From Herpomyces periplanetae (Eukaryota > Ascomycota > Laboulbeniomycetes > Herpomycetales > Herpomycetaceae): DNA of 64,000 nt. Below, piece by piece: positions 33,871 to 46,688 of this stretch. Both the position numbers and the translations under genes were made by a program. The notes under the pieces were generated by a model, which made no database searches, was not told where the DNA came from, and saw only the letters and a program-made list of their open reading frames with translations. The stretch covers positions 283,629-347,628 of the forward strand of contig WMKJ01000001.1 of assembly GCA_009733715.1 (NCBI GenBank). Direction: 5' to 3'. Position 1 is the first letter of the stretch, and each line of letters opens with the position of its first letter.

Positions 33871-35078
33871 TTTGAATCTATTTTTGATGATTTTTGAAAT
33901 TGGGAAAATATTATTTATCGCAATAATAAAAAAAATTTCAGGCTTTTAACGGTACGGTATATGGATCATAGTTATTTCATATTTATTTTGAGATATTTTA
34001 ACAAAATTGATAGAATAAAAGCAATGTTAAATGGGTCAAGTGTATTGGATTGAATTGAACGGTTTACCAATATTAGGAAGATGCAAAGAGTCTCCAAGAA
34101 TATGACAAAGTCACGCTTATAATTGATTAATATTAAGATTAAAACACACCAAAATATGAACTTTTACACACCTTTTAGCAAATTAGCTCAATCATGTTAA
34201 ATCAGTACCACTAATCGAATGGCCTATTAACAAATTAAAATATCGTGAGTGTTAAACATTTAGACTCGAATTTCTTGTCAAGATTCCGTGCAGTTAATAT
34301 ACAAATCCTGGAAGCTTTCCCGTTAAGTTAGTCTGTCATTCCAATCTAAGTAGTATTACCCCAAACTAAAATTGAGTATAGAGAAACGAAATTCCACATT
34401 CCATGGGGAAAAAAACGAATAAGTTGGGGAGGATAGTCTGCATAGGTGAAGGATTATCTCCACAAGAAGGATTATGCGTGATATCTTATTCTACAAATAA
34501 ACCATTTTCATTCGTATAAACAGAAATATCCAATCTGTTTTACGTATGCGAAAAACAGCTTTTGTAACGTTCATCTATGTAATACATGCGCAGACTCGCG
34601 AACGTGAGGGCAAAGGGATACTTAAGGATGTTAAACTTTTCACGATACATGATGTCAGTGAAAAAACACCTCATGTCGCTTCACGCACTAACAGGTTATC
34701 TGGTAATTTGCATACATTTAGAGATCATGAGATGCACTTGAATTAGCTTGTTCGCCCGCTTCCAGGGTGTGTTAGTGTATAGGACAGGACATGGTATACG
34801 TCTGATCGCCCATCGGATGGCTTCGTTTCATCACAATATGCGCTCCATGACCTTTACCCACGACCATATGACTCGTTTGGCTATACAAATCCTAACGAGC
34901 AGCAATTCACTATTGTCGATGAAATATTGCAATGTTTTGCGTACTTGTCGCGATACTCAATTAAATATCATGAACTATAGTGTTCCAATTCAAAATCCGC
35001 GCCTCATTGCTGAAACTTCTTTTAAAACAGTGGTGCAAATAGGCAACTAGTATTATCATCAAGTTATCATTCAATGTA
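33871..35078. other. intergenic region, weak plus-strand frames
   Basis: About 1.2 kb between two minus-strand genes. Plus-strand frames of 66 and 100 codons (34546-34746 and 34748-35050) sit next to each other, and a pyrimidine-rich CTTCCAG at 34768 could be an acceptor. I could not find a donor whose phase joins them, and neither translation resembles a known domain. I leave them uncalled. Confidence 0.35.
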
Positions 35079-37440
35079 TTATGAGCTGAAGGGAGATGAT
35101 TCGGCGGATGTTGACCGGATAGAAGTATCTTCGCGTCTTGATTGTCGCTTATCACGTCTGTCGGTAACTTTCTCCTTTTTTGCGGTCGAAGATTCGGGTG
35201 CTTTTTCCTTTTTAGCCGCTGCCTCTGCCATGAGTTGCTCGAATGCCATAAATTCACCCTCTTCATCCGGATCTCGTGCAGCCTAAAATCTCACCGTAAT
35301 ATTATATGCCGTCAGATATTAGTAGCTTCGATAGGAACTTTTTTGAAATATACAGGGACAAACTTTACCCCAAATATTCAAGCTTACCTTTGAAAATAAT
35401 TCACCGATAATAAGCAAAGCTTGCGCTCGTTCTAAACGTTTGTCCAGTTTTATGGTTTTATCACTCAACACCCGATCACAAACATCACGCAACACACTCT
35501 GAATCTCCATTTTACTTCCGTGCCATGCAGCTGACAAAATTTTACCGGTTAGCTTTTTCTCAAATTCAGCCCGCTTCTCATCTGTCCAGTCATTGCCGCC
35601 TTTTTCTTCCATTTTGGCCATTTCCTCCATTGTTACTTGTGCATCCAGAGCTACGGATATGGTGTGAAATGTTTCTCGAGCAATTGTTCCCTTATCTTTA
35701 AGTCGACATAAGAATCCAGAAATTCCCAAAAACTTTTGTGATTTAATGAACGCCGTGGCCTTTTGCAAGTAGATGGCACCAATAGCATGCAAAATCTCTA
35801 ACCCAAAGCTTTCCATTTTTAAATTTTCAATTTCTAATTGAATTTTTCCTCGAAATGCTTCAGTTACGTCTGTACCTTTGTCGGTCTCTGTCCATACACT
35901 GATTTTATCGACAAGTTTGCGCGTTAAATCCGATATCCGATTTTCTCTAATTTGCCTCCGTTCCAGTTCATACGCTGCTAATTCTTCACGTTGCTCTTTG
36001 GTAAGTCCACCTTTTTTCTTTTCTTTTGCTCGAAGCTCCTTTTCTCGTTCGGAAATTCCCATTCCATTATCTCCGCATGGTTTATCCATTAATGCCGGTC
36101 TAATTGGAATTCCAGTGGTACGAGAAGAGGTTGACGGTGTGGTTGTCGTAGTATTGTTGGTTGTTGCTGATGCAGGTGCAGGTGGTGCTGGTGCGGTTGT
36201 TGATTTTGTATCTGCTGAACGGCCAGGTGAGCTAGTCTGTCCCGACTCCATCACGGACTCAGTTGTACGTGGTTGACTATCTGATGTACTGTTAACTGTA
36301 CGCGACCCTCGGGATGAAGCTGTATCAGACGCCGGTTTTGGAGACTTTCCGTCTGGACTAGATGAACCTTCTGTAGCATTTTCTTTTGATGATATTTCAT
36401 ATGTGGTTGTAATATCTTTTAATAGTGACAATTCACCAATCCTAAGGCAATTTTGTTAATGGGTAAAGACAATCAAGTTTGACACCTTTCCCAAAATAAA
36501 TATGAAATCAACTTACCAATTGACGAAAGCTTCACCACCGAATATCATACTGAAAAAGGTAGCGGGGTCCTCTAAACATGGATTAGCTGGTCGTAATTTT
36601 CAACAGATGGGGTAATATATATATATATATTTATAAGATTGGACATTTCTATTTACCGAAACCTGCGCTGGGCACAGCTTTTTCTTTGCCATATTTGTCA
36701 TACTGTGCGCGTAAATTTTTGTCACTAAGGACTTGATAAGCTTCTCCGATCTAACCAACAGAAAATAAGTTAACTATCCCGCACAGTATACGATTTCATC
36801 ATACAAAATTATTCTAATTAGAATTATTATGACAAATAATACGTACTGCTTGAAACTTTTGGTGAGCACTTTCATCATCGGGATTTTTATCTGTATGGAA
36901 GTTAACAAATATTACAATTTCACCAAGGGATACGCAAAAGAGTGGATTTATGAAAATGATATATAGAAAAATAATGGAATTGACGAGGGAAGTAAGGCCA
37001 AGGGAAATTTGGTGTGAAGCATCAATGAAACAATCATAAAAACCATTTTAGGAAAAAACACCGAGACGAGATGGAAGGTGTATGAAGGGTTACAAGATAA
37101 GTATATAAGAAGTGAAGGACAAATGGATGAGAAAAAAGAAGAAAGATTACACGGAAATAGGATAAAGAAAACATAAACGGATAAAATCCAAGTAGTGATG
37201 CAAGAATGTTTGCATAATGTCAAAGTCGATACATGTAGAATACCGTATAACAAGACACGTGAAATGCAGATAAAATATGTATTTATGTATACAGACGACG
37301 TAAAATAGAATATTTGATCAGGGGATTGACGTACCGGGGTGTAACTTTATGGCCAAACGACGATAAGCCTTTTTAATTTCGAGCTCCGAGGCCGTAGGGG
37401 ACACATTCAAAGCATCATAGTATGTTGTGTCGATGGGCAT
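35079..37440 (-). CDS. DnaJ-X type J-domain co-chaperone (Caj1/Djp1-like)
   Basis: Seven exons: 37440-37335, 36890-36847, 36750-36657, 36571-36517, 36441-35388 and 35282-35079, with the J domain spread over the first four. Counting the start exon, I list six segments; phases close to 518 residues. It starts [18 protein letters not shown]. The Hsp70-activating HPD tripeptide is completed across intron 1 (LHP then DKNPDDESA), followed by [10 protein letters not shown] and RAQYDKYGK. The 150 residues after the J domain are Ser/Thr/Pro-rich and disordered. Then comes the conserved DnaJ-X region: [19 protein letters not shown], then [14 protein letters not shown], and a charged C-terminal tail. 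Yeast Caj1 and Djp1 share this layout and act on Hsp70 at the ER or in peroxisomal import. Intron 1 is the longest here (444 nt). Confidence 0.92.
36614..36630. repeat. AT dinucleotide run in a DnaJ intron
   Basis: A short run of alternating A and T within the intron between DnaJ coding segments 3 and 4. Confidence 0.8.
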
Positions 37441-39047
37441 GACGATAGTGGCAGCTTGAAGGAGGATAAGATGAATAGTCAATGGAATAAGGCAGATTAA
37501 GATGAATTATGAATTTGAATCAAACTTTTTAAGCGAGATAAACAAGGAACGCGAGTGTTTCCAAGTTAGAAAGTGTAATAATGATTAAAGTAGCGCGCAA
37601 TAATCAATTGTAAAAGCGAATTTCTGCGTGAAAACAAAAACCTTCCAACGCGACAGTGCAAGCTGGAGAGTGTATTGAGAGTTTAGATTGTAGAGTATAA
37701 GATGAAAAAATCAGACTGTAGAAGATTAGGATGACGAGGAAAAAAGAATGATATGGTTGTAAATGAGAAAGGAAAATTGAAGAAAAGTAAGTAAATAGGA
37801 TAAAGGAAGAAATAGGTAGATAGAAGATGAAAATGTGTCGAAGAAATGGTGAGAAATACGTTTAAGGAGTTTGTAGGGGAACAAAAGACGAAAAAGTGAG
37901 CCGAAAAACCGGCGACATGAATCGGAAAGGAAAATACAGATCGGAGCCGAGAAATCTGGCAAGAAATCAATCAATAAACGCCGAAATCAGAATATGGGAA
38001 TCGGGCCGACCAGGACACTGAATCTCCACTACCATATCCCGAGCCAAGCCGGCACAATTTACCTTTTCCGTACTAACCAAACCCTTACCTGCAAAATATT
38101 TAGAAGCCCGAAATTGATGACAAACTAATTGAGGAAAGCGTCGTTGAGATGAGTCGAGATAAAGAAGGTGTGGCCGGAAAGATGAGACGATGAGTACTGG
38201 ATTAGGAAATGGGAAAACGGTTGTATACAGACGAGACGAACCTTTCTGTTTTCGGAAAGAGGGAGATTGAGTTGGATTGGGGAAGATTTATTTTCGAAAT
38301 TTTTTTATGAAAGAAAGATTAATCTATTAATCAATGGTTTTAATAGCTGTAGATATTATTGTCCATTTAATCTCATGTAATTTGTCCTACAATTTTATCT
38401 ATGATTATCCTTTTACACTTGTCTTGTCGGTGTACGGCTGGTTTCATGAATATTATTATTTATGGATTATTCAATGACCTCCCGTCATATTACCTCGAAA
38501 TTTTTTCTGGTAATGTAATTCGTTTCATTTGTTTTCTATAATCGGATATTGGAAATTTTTTTTTATGAAAGGTAACTTAACACGGCAGAATTTACTTCAG
38601 TAATTACTAACCTTTAACTATATTTAAAACAACCTTGGCCGTCAAGGTAGTCTACTTAACTTCATGTTATCCTCCTCGATCTGCCACTTGAATTTAAGAC
38701 CTTAATATATTTACACTAATGTCAGGATTATTTCTCCCCCTCATTTTGTAAAAAAATAAAAAAATTCTTGCTACAAATCTATAATAGTAACTCGGTAACG
38801 TCAACTAGTGTACCACCAAGCCGAGCTAAGTTATCGGTGTTTAGTGATGAGCATTTTCGGTAACTGTTATACATGCCGGGTACTTTTTGTATATAAAAGT
38901 GTGACATATCGTGTCCGTGTATATTATATATCTTTTTAAAGCCTTCATTTATCTTAATCTACGTTACACATTACATTCTTTATACAAGGCTCTTGTTCTG
39001 CCGCAATTATTCCCACAAAGTTAGCACAATCGATACTTTTTAACAAA
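37441..39047. other. divergent promoter region between DnaJ and isomerase genes
   Basis: About 1.6 kb. The DnaJ-proximal 500 bp (37560-37990) is purine-rich on the plus strand, hence C/T-rich on the DnaJ sense strand, as in the cyclin leader. Open minus-strand frames there are low-complexity and rejected. The isomerase-proximal 600 bp is A+T-rich. The DnaJ gene may have a non-coding first exon here. Confidence 0.45.
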
Positions 39048-40108
39048 ATGAATGATCTAGGAGTAAAGTATCAAAATGTTGTCGTTGAAATAGACGGAAT
39101 ATTGGGCATAATTAAACTGAATCGCCCTGCATCCTTGAATGCGTTGTCTGAACAATTAATTGTGGACGTGATTGGCGCATTGCGAGACCTAGATGAACAT
39201 AAAGATACCATATTTACTGTCTTAACAGGAGAAGGAAAATTTTTTTCAAGCGGTGCTGATATCAAAGGTATTATTTTTACTTGAATGTACATGCATACAT
39301 TCTTAACATTATCAACGTTCATTGTACAGCCATTGCACGTTACCACTAACAAACGTGATTAATTTCAACAGAGCTTTCCCAAAACACATTTAATAAAACT
39401 CTTAAGCATGAAATTCGAGTTGACGCCTTAAAAAGGTTTGCGGCCAGTAAGTTATCAATAACATTCGCTCAGCAGTTTGATCTAATGTAAATGCTCCATC
39501 TAAATGTATAGGTTTCGAATTAATGCGATCCATGGTAGATCATCGTAAAGTTCTCGTCTTGGCTATGAACGGTCCAGGAGTCGGCGCGGGAGGAGCTTGG
39601 TTTCAAGGTTACTGTGATTTATTCTATGCATCAAGTAGTACATACTTGGATATTCCATTTAGTGAGCTAGGCGTAGTTCCTGAAGGTGGAAGTGCACCGG
39701 CGCTAGCCGAGAGTTTAGGCGTACATCGATCAAATGATTATCTCATTTTTCGTCGAAAGATTAACGTTGATGAACTTCACGCCTCCGGTTTGGTTAATCA
39801 CATTTTTCCCCAAGTGAACTTTCTCGATCACGTTAAGCGTTACTTAAAAGATGAAGCTGAACGTTGTGATCATAACAGTTTAATTTCCGTTAAAAAGCTA
39901 CAGAACGCTAGTCGACGTGATGCTCGAATGATGGCCATAACTAATTCTGTATTTGCAATGGTCGATCAATTTTCATCAGGAAGAACTATTGAACGCTTCG
40001 TTAATAAAAGAAAATCTTTACAGAGTAAGTTACCTTTTTCTCAGCTCGCCTCCAAGTCCAAAAGCTAACAAGGTCACGTGTTAAGACAAACGAAACGCCA
40101 AATTGTAG
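39048..40108 (+). CDS. ECI1: peroxisomal delta3,delta2-enoyl-CoA isomerase
   Basis: Four exons: 39048-39267, 39372-39446, 39512-40024 and 40086-40108; 276 residues, phases closed. It is a crotonase-fold enzyme that moves double bonds during beta-oxidation of unsaturated fatty acids. Seen: IIKLNRPASLNALS, FFSSGADIKE across intron 1 (oxyanion hole), VLAMNGPGVGAGG, and FSELGVVPEGGSAPAL, whose Glu is the likely catalytic base. The last intron (61 nt, GTAAGT donor, CTAAC branch 21 nt before AG) is my addition. Removing it gives the C-terminus NKRNAKL, a canonical peroxisomal PTS1. Without splicing the frame runs to 40068 and ends SKS, which is not a PTS1. Family is certain; isomerase versus hydratase is by similarity to Eci1/Dci1. 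Confidence 0.88.
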
Positions 40109-40604
40109 ATCATTTGTATAAACAGTTAAGGTTGCGATGTATACATACGTCATAGGAGACGTGATGGTTACGAGATTGTGTGCTACTCGTGATAATCTGA
40201 AGTTCATCAACGTTAAAAAGTATGCAAAGTATGAAATGGCTTAGGGGTGTTGTTAAGGTCAAAATTGGGATTAAAATTTGAAATATTTTTCGGCCAACGT
40301 CTACACAAGAGTGAAAGTTGTGTGTTGCACCCGTCAGTCAAGAATTTTAACTGAAAATGTATGTATAGCCCATGCAAATTTTTCACGATTAATTTACACT
40401 TTTCATCTCATAAATGGCTATTTAAACTTATCAGTTATTAGACTGATTCCAGCATCATTCTTTCTCATATATACCTATTTAGTGACACAATCCGCACTGG
40501 CTTCAGATTCACTTTTACAACTGACTAAAATTGGGTCACGTGCCTCGCGGAATGGAAAAGTAAGAATGGCGTGGGAACGGTGTAGATAGTACGAGTCAGT
40601 GAAT
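40109..40604. other. intergenic region upstream of PPWD1
   Basis: About 500 bp. A 103-codon plus-strand frame at 40278-40589 has no recognisable features and is not called. A TCACGTG E-box at 40536-40542 lies 63 bp before the PPWD1 start. Confidence 0.5.
40536..40542. promoter_or_regulatory. E-box TCACGTG near PPWD1 start
   Basis: TCACGTG 63 bp upstream of the PPWD1 ATG, so it could lie in the core promoter or the 5' leader. Confidence 0.25.
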
Positions 40605-42670
40605 ATGGAGATGTCGGGCATAGCTGAAAGGGAAAACGAGTTTGGTATGTGTTTAAATGGTTAATCTCATGTAAAGATTTCTGATTGAAATAAATGTCTA
40701 GGGGATTATGAAGGCATTAATGAAAAGCAGGGAAAGGGAGTTAAGCGAGAGAGGAGTGACGGTGAAATAGCGAATTCAGGTAGACAAGTACACTGTAACC
40801 CGATTGTAGCAGCATTACCGGGTAATGAACGCTACTTTAAATCTTTGATGCACCGGGAGCATGTAGAGTTTTGCAGGTTTACGGGTCGAACGGAATTCTT
40901 GATAACATGTTCATCGGATGGAGTGGTAAAATTTTGGAAAAAAACATCCGGAGATATTGAGTTTGTTAAGGAATATCGAGCACACCAAGGCAGAATTTGT
41001 AGTGTGAGTGTTAGTGCTGATGGGAGTAACTTTGCGTCAGCATCGGTAGATGGATGGGTTAAGTGTTTTGATGTGGTAAACTTTGGTAAGATTTAATGTG
41101 TTTGGGCTGCTGTTGAGTGGTAGATCGATGCTGACGGAGAGCCATGACAAGATTTAATGTTTGGATTGAATTTGGGATTTCAACCTAGTTGTGTATGTTG
41201 GGTTCACTCCAAAAATGGCTTAATACCTCTACTTGCGGTAGGATCAGCAGAGGATTCAACAGTACGGATTTACGATGGACGAGGCATGAGCAAACTACCT
41301 GTAAGAAAGATCGAAAATTTACACCGGTGGAGTATAACGTGCATGGCATATTGTAATGAGTTTGATTGCGTAGTGTCGGCGGATAAAGAGGGAATGGTAG
41401 AATATTGGCGAGCTAATGAAAAAGTTGACTTGCCAAATGGAGTGTTTAAATTGAAAAGTCAAACAGATCTGTTTGAATTTAGGAAGAGTAAATCGGCAGT
41501 ACAATATTTAAATATATCGGATAATGCGGAGTTTTTAGCGACATACTCACTGCCGGATCGCAAAGTTCGAATATTCAAGTTTAGGACGGGAAAGTTATAC
41601 CGAGTTTTTGATGAATCAATTGAACAATTAATGGAAATCCAGAAAGAGGAAAGCAATTATAAAATGGATGATGTAGAATTTGGAAGACGTTTAGCCTTGG
41701 AGCGAGAAATGGAAAAGGAGAATTTTGAAGGGCACGGGGGAAACATAATATTTGATGAAACGGGAACATTAGTGGGATATGGTAGCTTTTGGGGATTAAA
41801 AGTGGTGGATATACGTAGCAGTAAAGTGGTGAAAGTATACGGTGGTGAAGAGGGATTGCGAATGACTGATATATCTATATTTCAGGGAAAGGCAAGGAAA
41901 CGGGAATATGTGACTATTGAAATGGCAGCCAGTGATAATCCCTTGATAGTTGAGTCGGAAAGTCGAGATACAATGATAGTGGCAACGGGGATAGGGAAGC
42001 AACGGTTTTTTATTTTTTCCAATGAAGCAAAGATAGATTTTGCGAATCGAGATGTGTTAAATGAACGACCTCGAATGATTATTGCGGGTGGTACGGATGA
42101 GAAGGATAAAAGTTTGGTCAAGCAAAAGAAAACCCAAGCTATAATTCACACAAGTATGGGTGATATACATATACGATTATTTCCCGATGTCGCTCCCAAA
42201 GCGGTGGAGAATTTTGTAGGGCATGCGGAAAGTGGGTATTATAATGGAGTTATCTTTCATCGAGTAATTAAAAGATTTATGATTCAAACGGGTGATCCGC
42301 TGGGAGATGGCACAGGGGGTGAAAGTATTTGGGGCGGAGAATTTGAAGATGAGTTCTCATCTCTAAAACATGATAGACCGTATACAGTTAGCATGGCAAA
42401 TGCTGGACCTAATACAAACGGGTCACAATTTTTTATTACAACGGAAAAGACGGTAAGTACCGAGAATGTGGAGTAAAATTAAAGGAGATAAATTAATCGC
42501 GTAAGCTAACCGCTAAACTTAATTCACCATAGCCATGGTTAGATGGAAAGCATACGATATTTGGTCGAGCTATTCAAGGGATGGACGTTATACATCGAAT
42601 AGAAAGTGTTAGGACTATCCGTGAAAGACCAGAAGATGAGATAAAAATTGTTAGTATTAACGTTAAGTGA
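40605..42670 (+). CDS. WD40-cyclophilin peptidyl-prolyl isomerase (PPWD1 type)
   Basis: Four exons: 40605-40644, 40702-41085, 41152-42452 and 42533-42670; 620 residues, phases closed. PPWD1 proteins are nuclear and associate with the spliceosome. The N-terminal WD40 half starts after a short acidic leader: [54 protein letters not shown]. The C-terminal cyclophilin domain begins [23 protein letters not shown] and contains [18 protein letters not shown] (catalytic Arg), [16 protein letters not shown] and, after the last intron, [12 protein letters not shown]. All active-site residues are present. Intron 2 is bounded by a 12-bp direct repeat (see findings). Confidence 0.95.
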
Positions 42671-44453
42671 AATGAGTAAGTGAGTGTAAAATTGATAAAC
42701 AATTTCCCTGACAGCATTGTATCCTTTACTTTACTTTGGTACAAAGTTTGATTATTCGTTTAGAAACTTGATCCTACCATAGTTATCCTTGACTTGTAAA
42801 TTGATTATGTCTCCCACTTAAGCCACTGTTCAATTTGACTAGTAACCGTGTTAACTCACCTTAAAGAATTTTATAAACAATCAAATATCACGTTATATCC
42901 GTTCAATAATTACACTAAAGAAGTGTATACGAGAGTTTGTACTTGAAAGGGATCCAACATTCGTATAGACCATGAATTCAATGAATCCACGATCCATATT
43001 AAGCGCATACTAACCCCAAAAAAGAAATATCTATTTCATCTCATCCCATATTAATTCCACCCCCACTTGCCCAATTCAGTCCATCGTCTTGTCTCCCCAC
43101 CTGCCGAATTCCAATTAGTTCGTTCATTTCATCTCGTGTGCACAGTCCCGTTCAATACACTGCAACTTCCTTCCTTCTCAACCAAACCCCTTAATCCATT
43201 TAGTCCATAGTGCTTTCCCCATTTTGGAATTTCTCCTCATGCAAGTCCACATTCACCGATTTCTTTCTGCTGGTTCAGCCTTAAAACCCAATAATTCCTT
43301 ATTCTAGAATCGTCCCACTTTTTTCCTCCTCCATCCCTCCTTCCCGTTTCTCTGGCCCGCAATTTGCTATTTTGTAATGGAGTTAAAACTTGAACACTAT
43401 TAACTAGCAAGTTTTAAGATGTTTTGCCGTGATTCAATCTACTTTGCCATCTTAAGGCTCACTATAATACTCTTTCACCTTCCTACTTACAGTAAATTAA
43501 GCTACGCAGTATACCGTATATTGACAGGTGCACGACCAAGTTCTGGTATTACTTATTTTCAAATTTTTTGTCCCATCATGCAGACGGATTTCAGGACGAA
43601 CTCTTCTTTACTTTGGGATATTTTTACTGGTTAAATAATATGTTAGGTCGACTAATGAAGGAAAAGTTAGCCTTTGGATAAAATTCAGCATTTCAATTTG
43701 GGTTATCAAAGTTGGTATAATTGATGATTCTTTAAAACGTACATGTATACATACGCACACCTTCTTACATGTCCATGTTTCAAACTGACATTTGGGTTGG
43801 TTTCATCTTGTCCAATGATCGATGTAAACCATATCTAACAGCTTTGTACTATACTAGACTATACTAACTAATTCCCAATTAAGTCCACTTTTAATAACTT
43901 TTCAACCTATCAATCAATATGATTCGATGGCTTCAGTCAAAGTTTCGACTCACTGAACAAACTGATCCCTATTTTAACGATGGTGAATTTTCAATTTCTC
44001 TACTATTGTGACCTCCTGTTCTCTACCTTGACCGGGCTAAATTGGTAAAAGGTGGTGGTAGTGTTCAAATTTTTGTATTTACTCTTTGTACACCGTGATA
44101 AACAAAGCTTCAACTCAGAAAAAAAGGGTCTTGTACACTTGGTCTTCATGTTAGTAGTACACATTGAACTTTACCTTCAATAATTGATCAATTGTCTTTC
44201 ACATGTCCGTCTTATTCATTCTAAACTTTACCTATTACGATCGAGATTATCCCGTAGAGCTTGAGCGTACGGGAACATGATTTCCAATAGATAAAAAGTT
44301 ATTAGTTTTCCTTAATAAGGTTGTATTTTATTCGGGATTGTAAATCTATTGCATGCATACTCTGAACAACAGTTAACCTCTAAAGTTATCCTGTAGAATG
44401 TAACGAGAATACAATGCAGACTTGCTCATACATACACATCCATAAAAATCTCA
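42671..44453. other. intergenic region with a C/T-rich block
   Basis: About 1.8 kb. Plus-strand positions 43030-43370 are strongly C/T-rich, like the promoters seen elsewhere in this window, yet no recognised gene follows for 1.7 kb. The first ATG after it (43419) opens a 71-codon hydrophobic frame that I do not recognise. The rest is A+T-rich. Confidence 0.4.
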
Positions 44454-45053
44454 TTATCCAATTCTCCTCCATCCATGTCTGCTCGTGTACAAGTACGGAG
44501 ACTTTGAAAGTTTACCAATTGAAAAACTTGATATGCATTCCCGAATCGCTTCTTCCGCGTTAGCATACCCAAACACATCTCCTACTTCACTTGCTGACGG
44601 GACGATTAAATGTTGGGGCATTTCCACGATTTTCCTTGGTTCGACTGATCCTTCATGTTTCAGCGACCCGACGAAGCTGATGCAAAAAATACAAAAAGGT
44701 TCATTCACCAGATTAACATTGTCAGACCTATCAGACCATTTATCGTTTAAACATGCACTTTTGTCTATGGTAACTTTAACTCTGATTTGCAGTACTATGA
44801 GTGACTAGTTGTTCCGTGAGTTTATGTGTTGCATTCCAAATGAAAAATCTGTCTACAATAATCTGCGACACAACTGCATAACATCCTTGTATGGGCACGA
44901 AAATCTGGTATGTTTCTTGAATAGTTGATGAGTAGGATCGCCTTTTTCATTGCTTGCAAGCCTTACTGCGTTTTGCATCAATACCCATTTAATCCTTAAT
45001 AGCTCACTCATACATAACTCGAGATATTCAAGATCGGGACGGCAACAACACAT
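44454..45053 (-). CDS. hypothetical protein, 173 residues
   Basis: Two exons, 45053-44883 and 44804-44454, phase-0 junction, intron 78 nt with donor GTTATG and acceptor CTAG. Exon 1 begins MCCCRPDLEYLELCMSELL and reads as helical, with HTRFSCPYKD near its end. Exon 2 includes CIFCISFVG and ends with a basic YTSRHGWRRIG. Cysteines are fairly frequent (about ten), so metal binding or disulfides are possible. I do not recognise a family. The junction is the least certain part. The gene diverges from the dehydrogenase gene with only 56 bp between start codons. Confidence 0.45.
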
Positions 45054-45109
45054 AAATTCATTTCAAAATCGTATACTCTTATTACCCCAACAGTCATTCA
45101 CGCCTGAAT

Positions 45110-46688
45110 ATGTCTTTCATTTTTAGCTTTTTGGGCTTTGCTCTTGTTCCCGTGCTCTTATACTTGATACTAATTGATCGAGCGGCTAAGCGTACACCAC
45201 CGACAAAGTTAACACATATTGCGCCTCACCATTTCACGCGCGATCAGATACTAGAGTGTGCGGAATCACTTCAGAAGTCGCCAATCAATTTTGTCTCGAA
45301 TCTACCACCAAAGCTAAACCGTCGATACATTGTAACAGGAGGCTTCGGTAAGTTAGCGTAGAGGATTATGCATATGTATGGAGGGAAGGGAGAGAATTAT
45401 CACGATAAAACGGTGTTTAAACCTTTCAATAATTTAGGGGTTGTAGGTAGTTGTATTGTGAAGCAACTGCTTCAGCGAGGAGAAGCTCCACAGGCTATTC
45501 GAATTATTGATATACGTTCATCTGGATCCATGGTAAAGCAGTATCCTGAGATTGAGTATATTGAAACAGATATATCACAACTTGATGCGGTGCTTAAAGT
45601 TTTCAATATGCCATGGGATAGCTCAATTGCTCAATTGCCATTAACAGTATTTCATACAGCGGCAAAGATTAGTTGGAGTGATTCTTCGGATGTTTTTCTT
45701 TCACCATTTTGGAAGGCCAACGTTGTTGGAACGGAAAATTTACTGCACGCAGCAAGATTAGCGCGCGCATCATGCTTTGTTATGACATCGTCGGGATCGG
45801 TTATCATTGTTCGACCAAATTTTTGGATTTGGCCGTGGAAATCTTATCCTGATCGGTATGTTCAATGTCTTGATGATCATGAACGACATTCATTTTCGGA
45901 ACGTGGTAAATTTTTCTCCAACTATGCTTATACGAAATGGCATGCTGAGCAAGCGGTGCGATCAGCGGATTGTAAAGCCATTGGATTTCGGACTGGATGC
46001 ATTCGTCCAGTGAATAGTAAGTATGAAGAGTAAAGAGAAGATTAGACCTGCACCTCGTATAATTAGAGTGCTTCAAGGGTGTTCTATCCGTGAATACAAG
46101 ACTGACTTTTGCAATATTAATACAGGCATTTATGGTTCACCCAACGATCATTTAGCAGGGCTTATACTTCGAAAGCAGAAAATTAATACGATATCACCAC
46201 ATACGTTTCAAAATATGGTGCATGTTGAGCACGTTGCGGTAGCTCATTTATTGTACGAAGCACGCTTAGTCGATGAAAATTCGACCATTGATCTTGGAGG
46301 ACAAGCATTTTGTATTACGGATCCAAATCCGTGCATAACGTTAGCAGATTTACATCTCGTCCTGACGACACTTTCTAAATCTCCCGTCAAAATTAGTCAC
46401 CAACCAATTATTCCACTTCTAATTCTATCTTACCTCGTATTGGGGTATAGGTGCATACAAGCTCGATATATTAAGTCATTACCTTCATTACCGGGAGACC
46501 TGGCTATGTTAGATCCCGCAGTGTTTAATATATGTTGCGTTAACGTAGTATGGTCCGATGAAAGGGCACGTAAATCACCTGAAGAAGGTGGACTAGGGTA
46601 TAATCCAAAATACACAACATTACAAGGACTTACACATCAGTTGTTAATGTGGAATCAACAAATTGAGTGCGGAATTAAATCCTTATAG
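45110..46688 (+). CDS. 3-beta-HSD/ERG26-like NAD(P)-dependent dehydrogenase
   Basis: Three exons: 45110-45347, 45438-46016 and 46126-46688; 459 residues, phases closed. It belongs to the extended SDR family of 3-beta-hydroxysteroid and sterol-4-carboxylate 3-dehydrogenases. Seen: an N-terminal hydrophobic anchor (residues 2-22); the Rossmann motif YIVTGGFGVVGS across intron 1; FHTAAKISW; KANVVGTENLLHAARLA; a serine-rich active-site strand MTSSGSVI; the catalytic YAYTKWHAE (YxxxK); TGCIRPVNSIYG across intron 2; and MVHVEHVAVAHL. ERG26 acts in ergosterol C4-demethylation at the ER. This protein is longer than yeast Erg26 (349) by about 80 N-terminal residues plus a C-terminal extension, so it may be a paralogue. 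It ends with tandem stops TAG TAA. Confidence 0.88.

Noticed and set aside
36948-37253. 101-codon minus-strand frame
   Set aside because: Lies entirely in the 444-nt first intron of the DnaJ gene, whose flanking exons join in phase.
37683-37974. Two overlapping minus-strand frames rich in Phe, Leu and Ser
   Set aside because: C/T-rich promoter or leader DNA upstream of the DnaJ gene, in several open frames at once.
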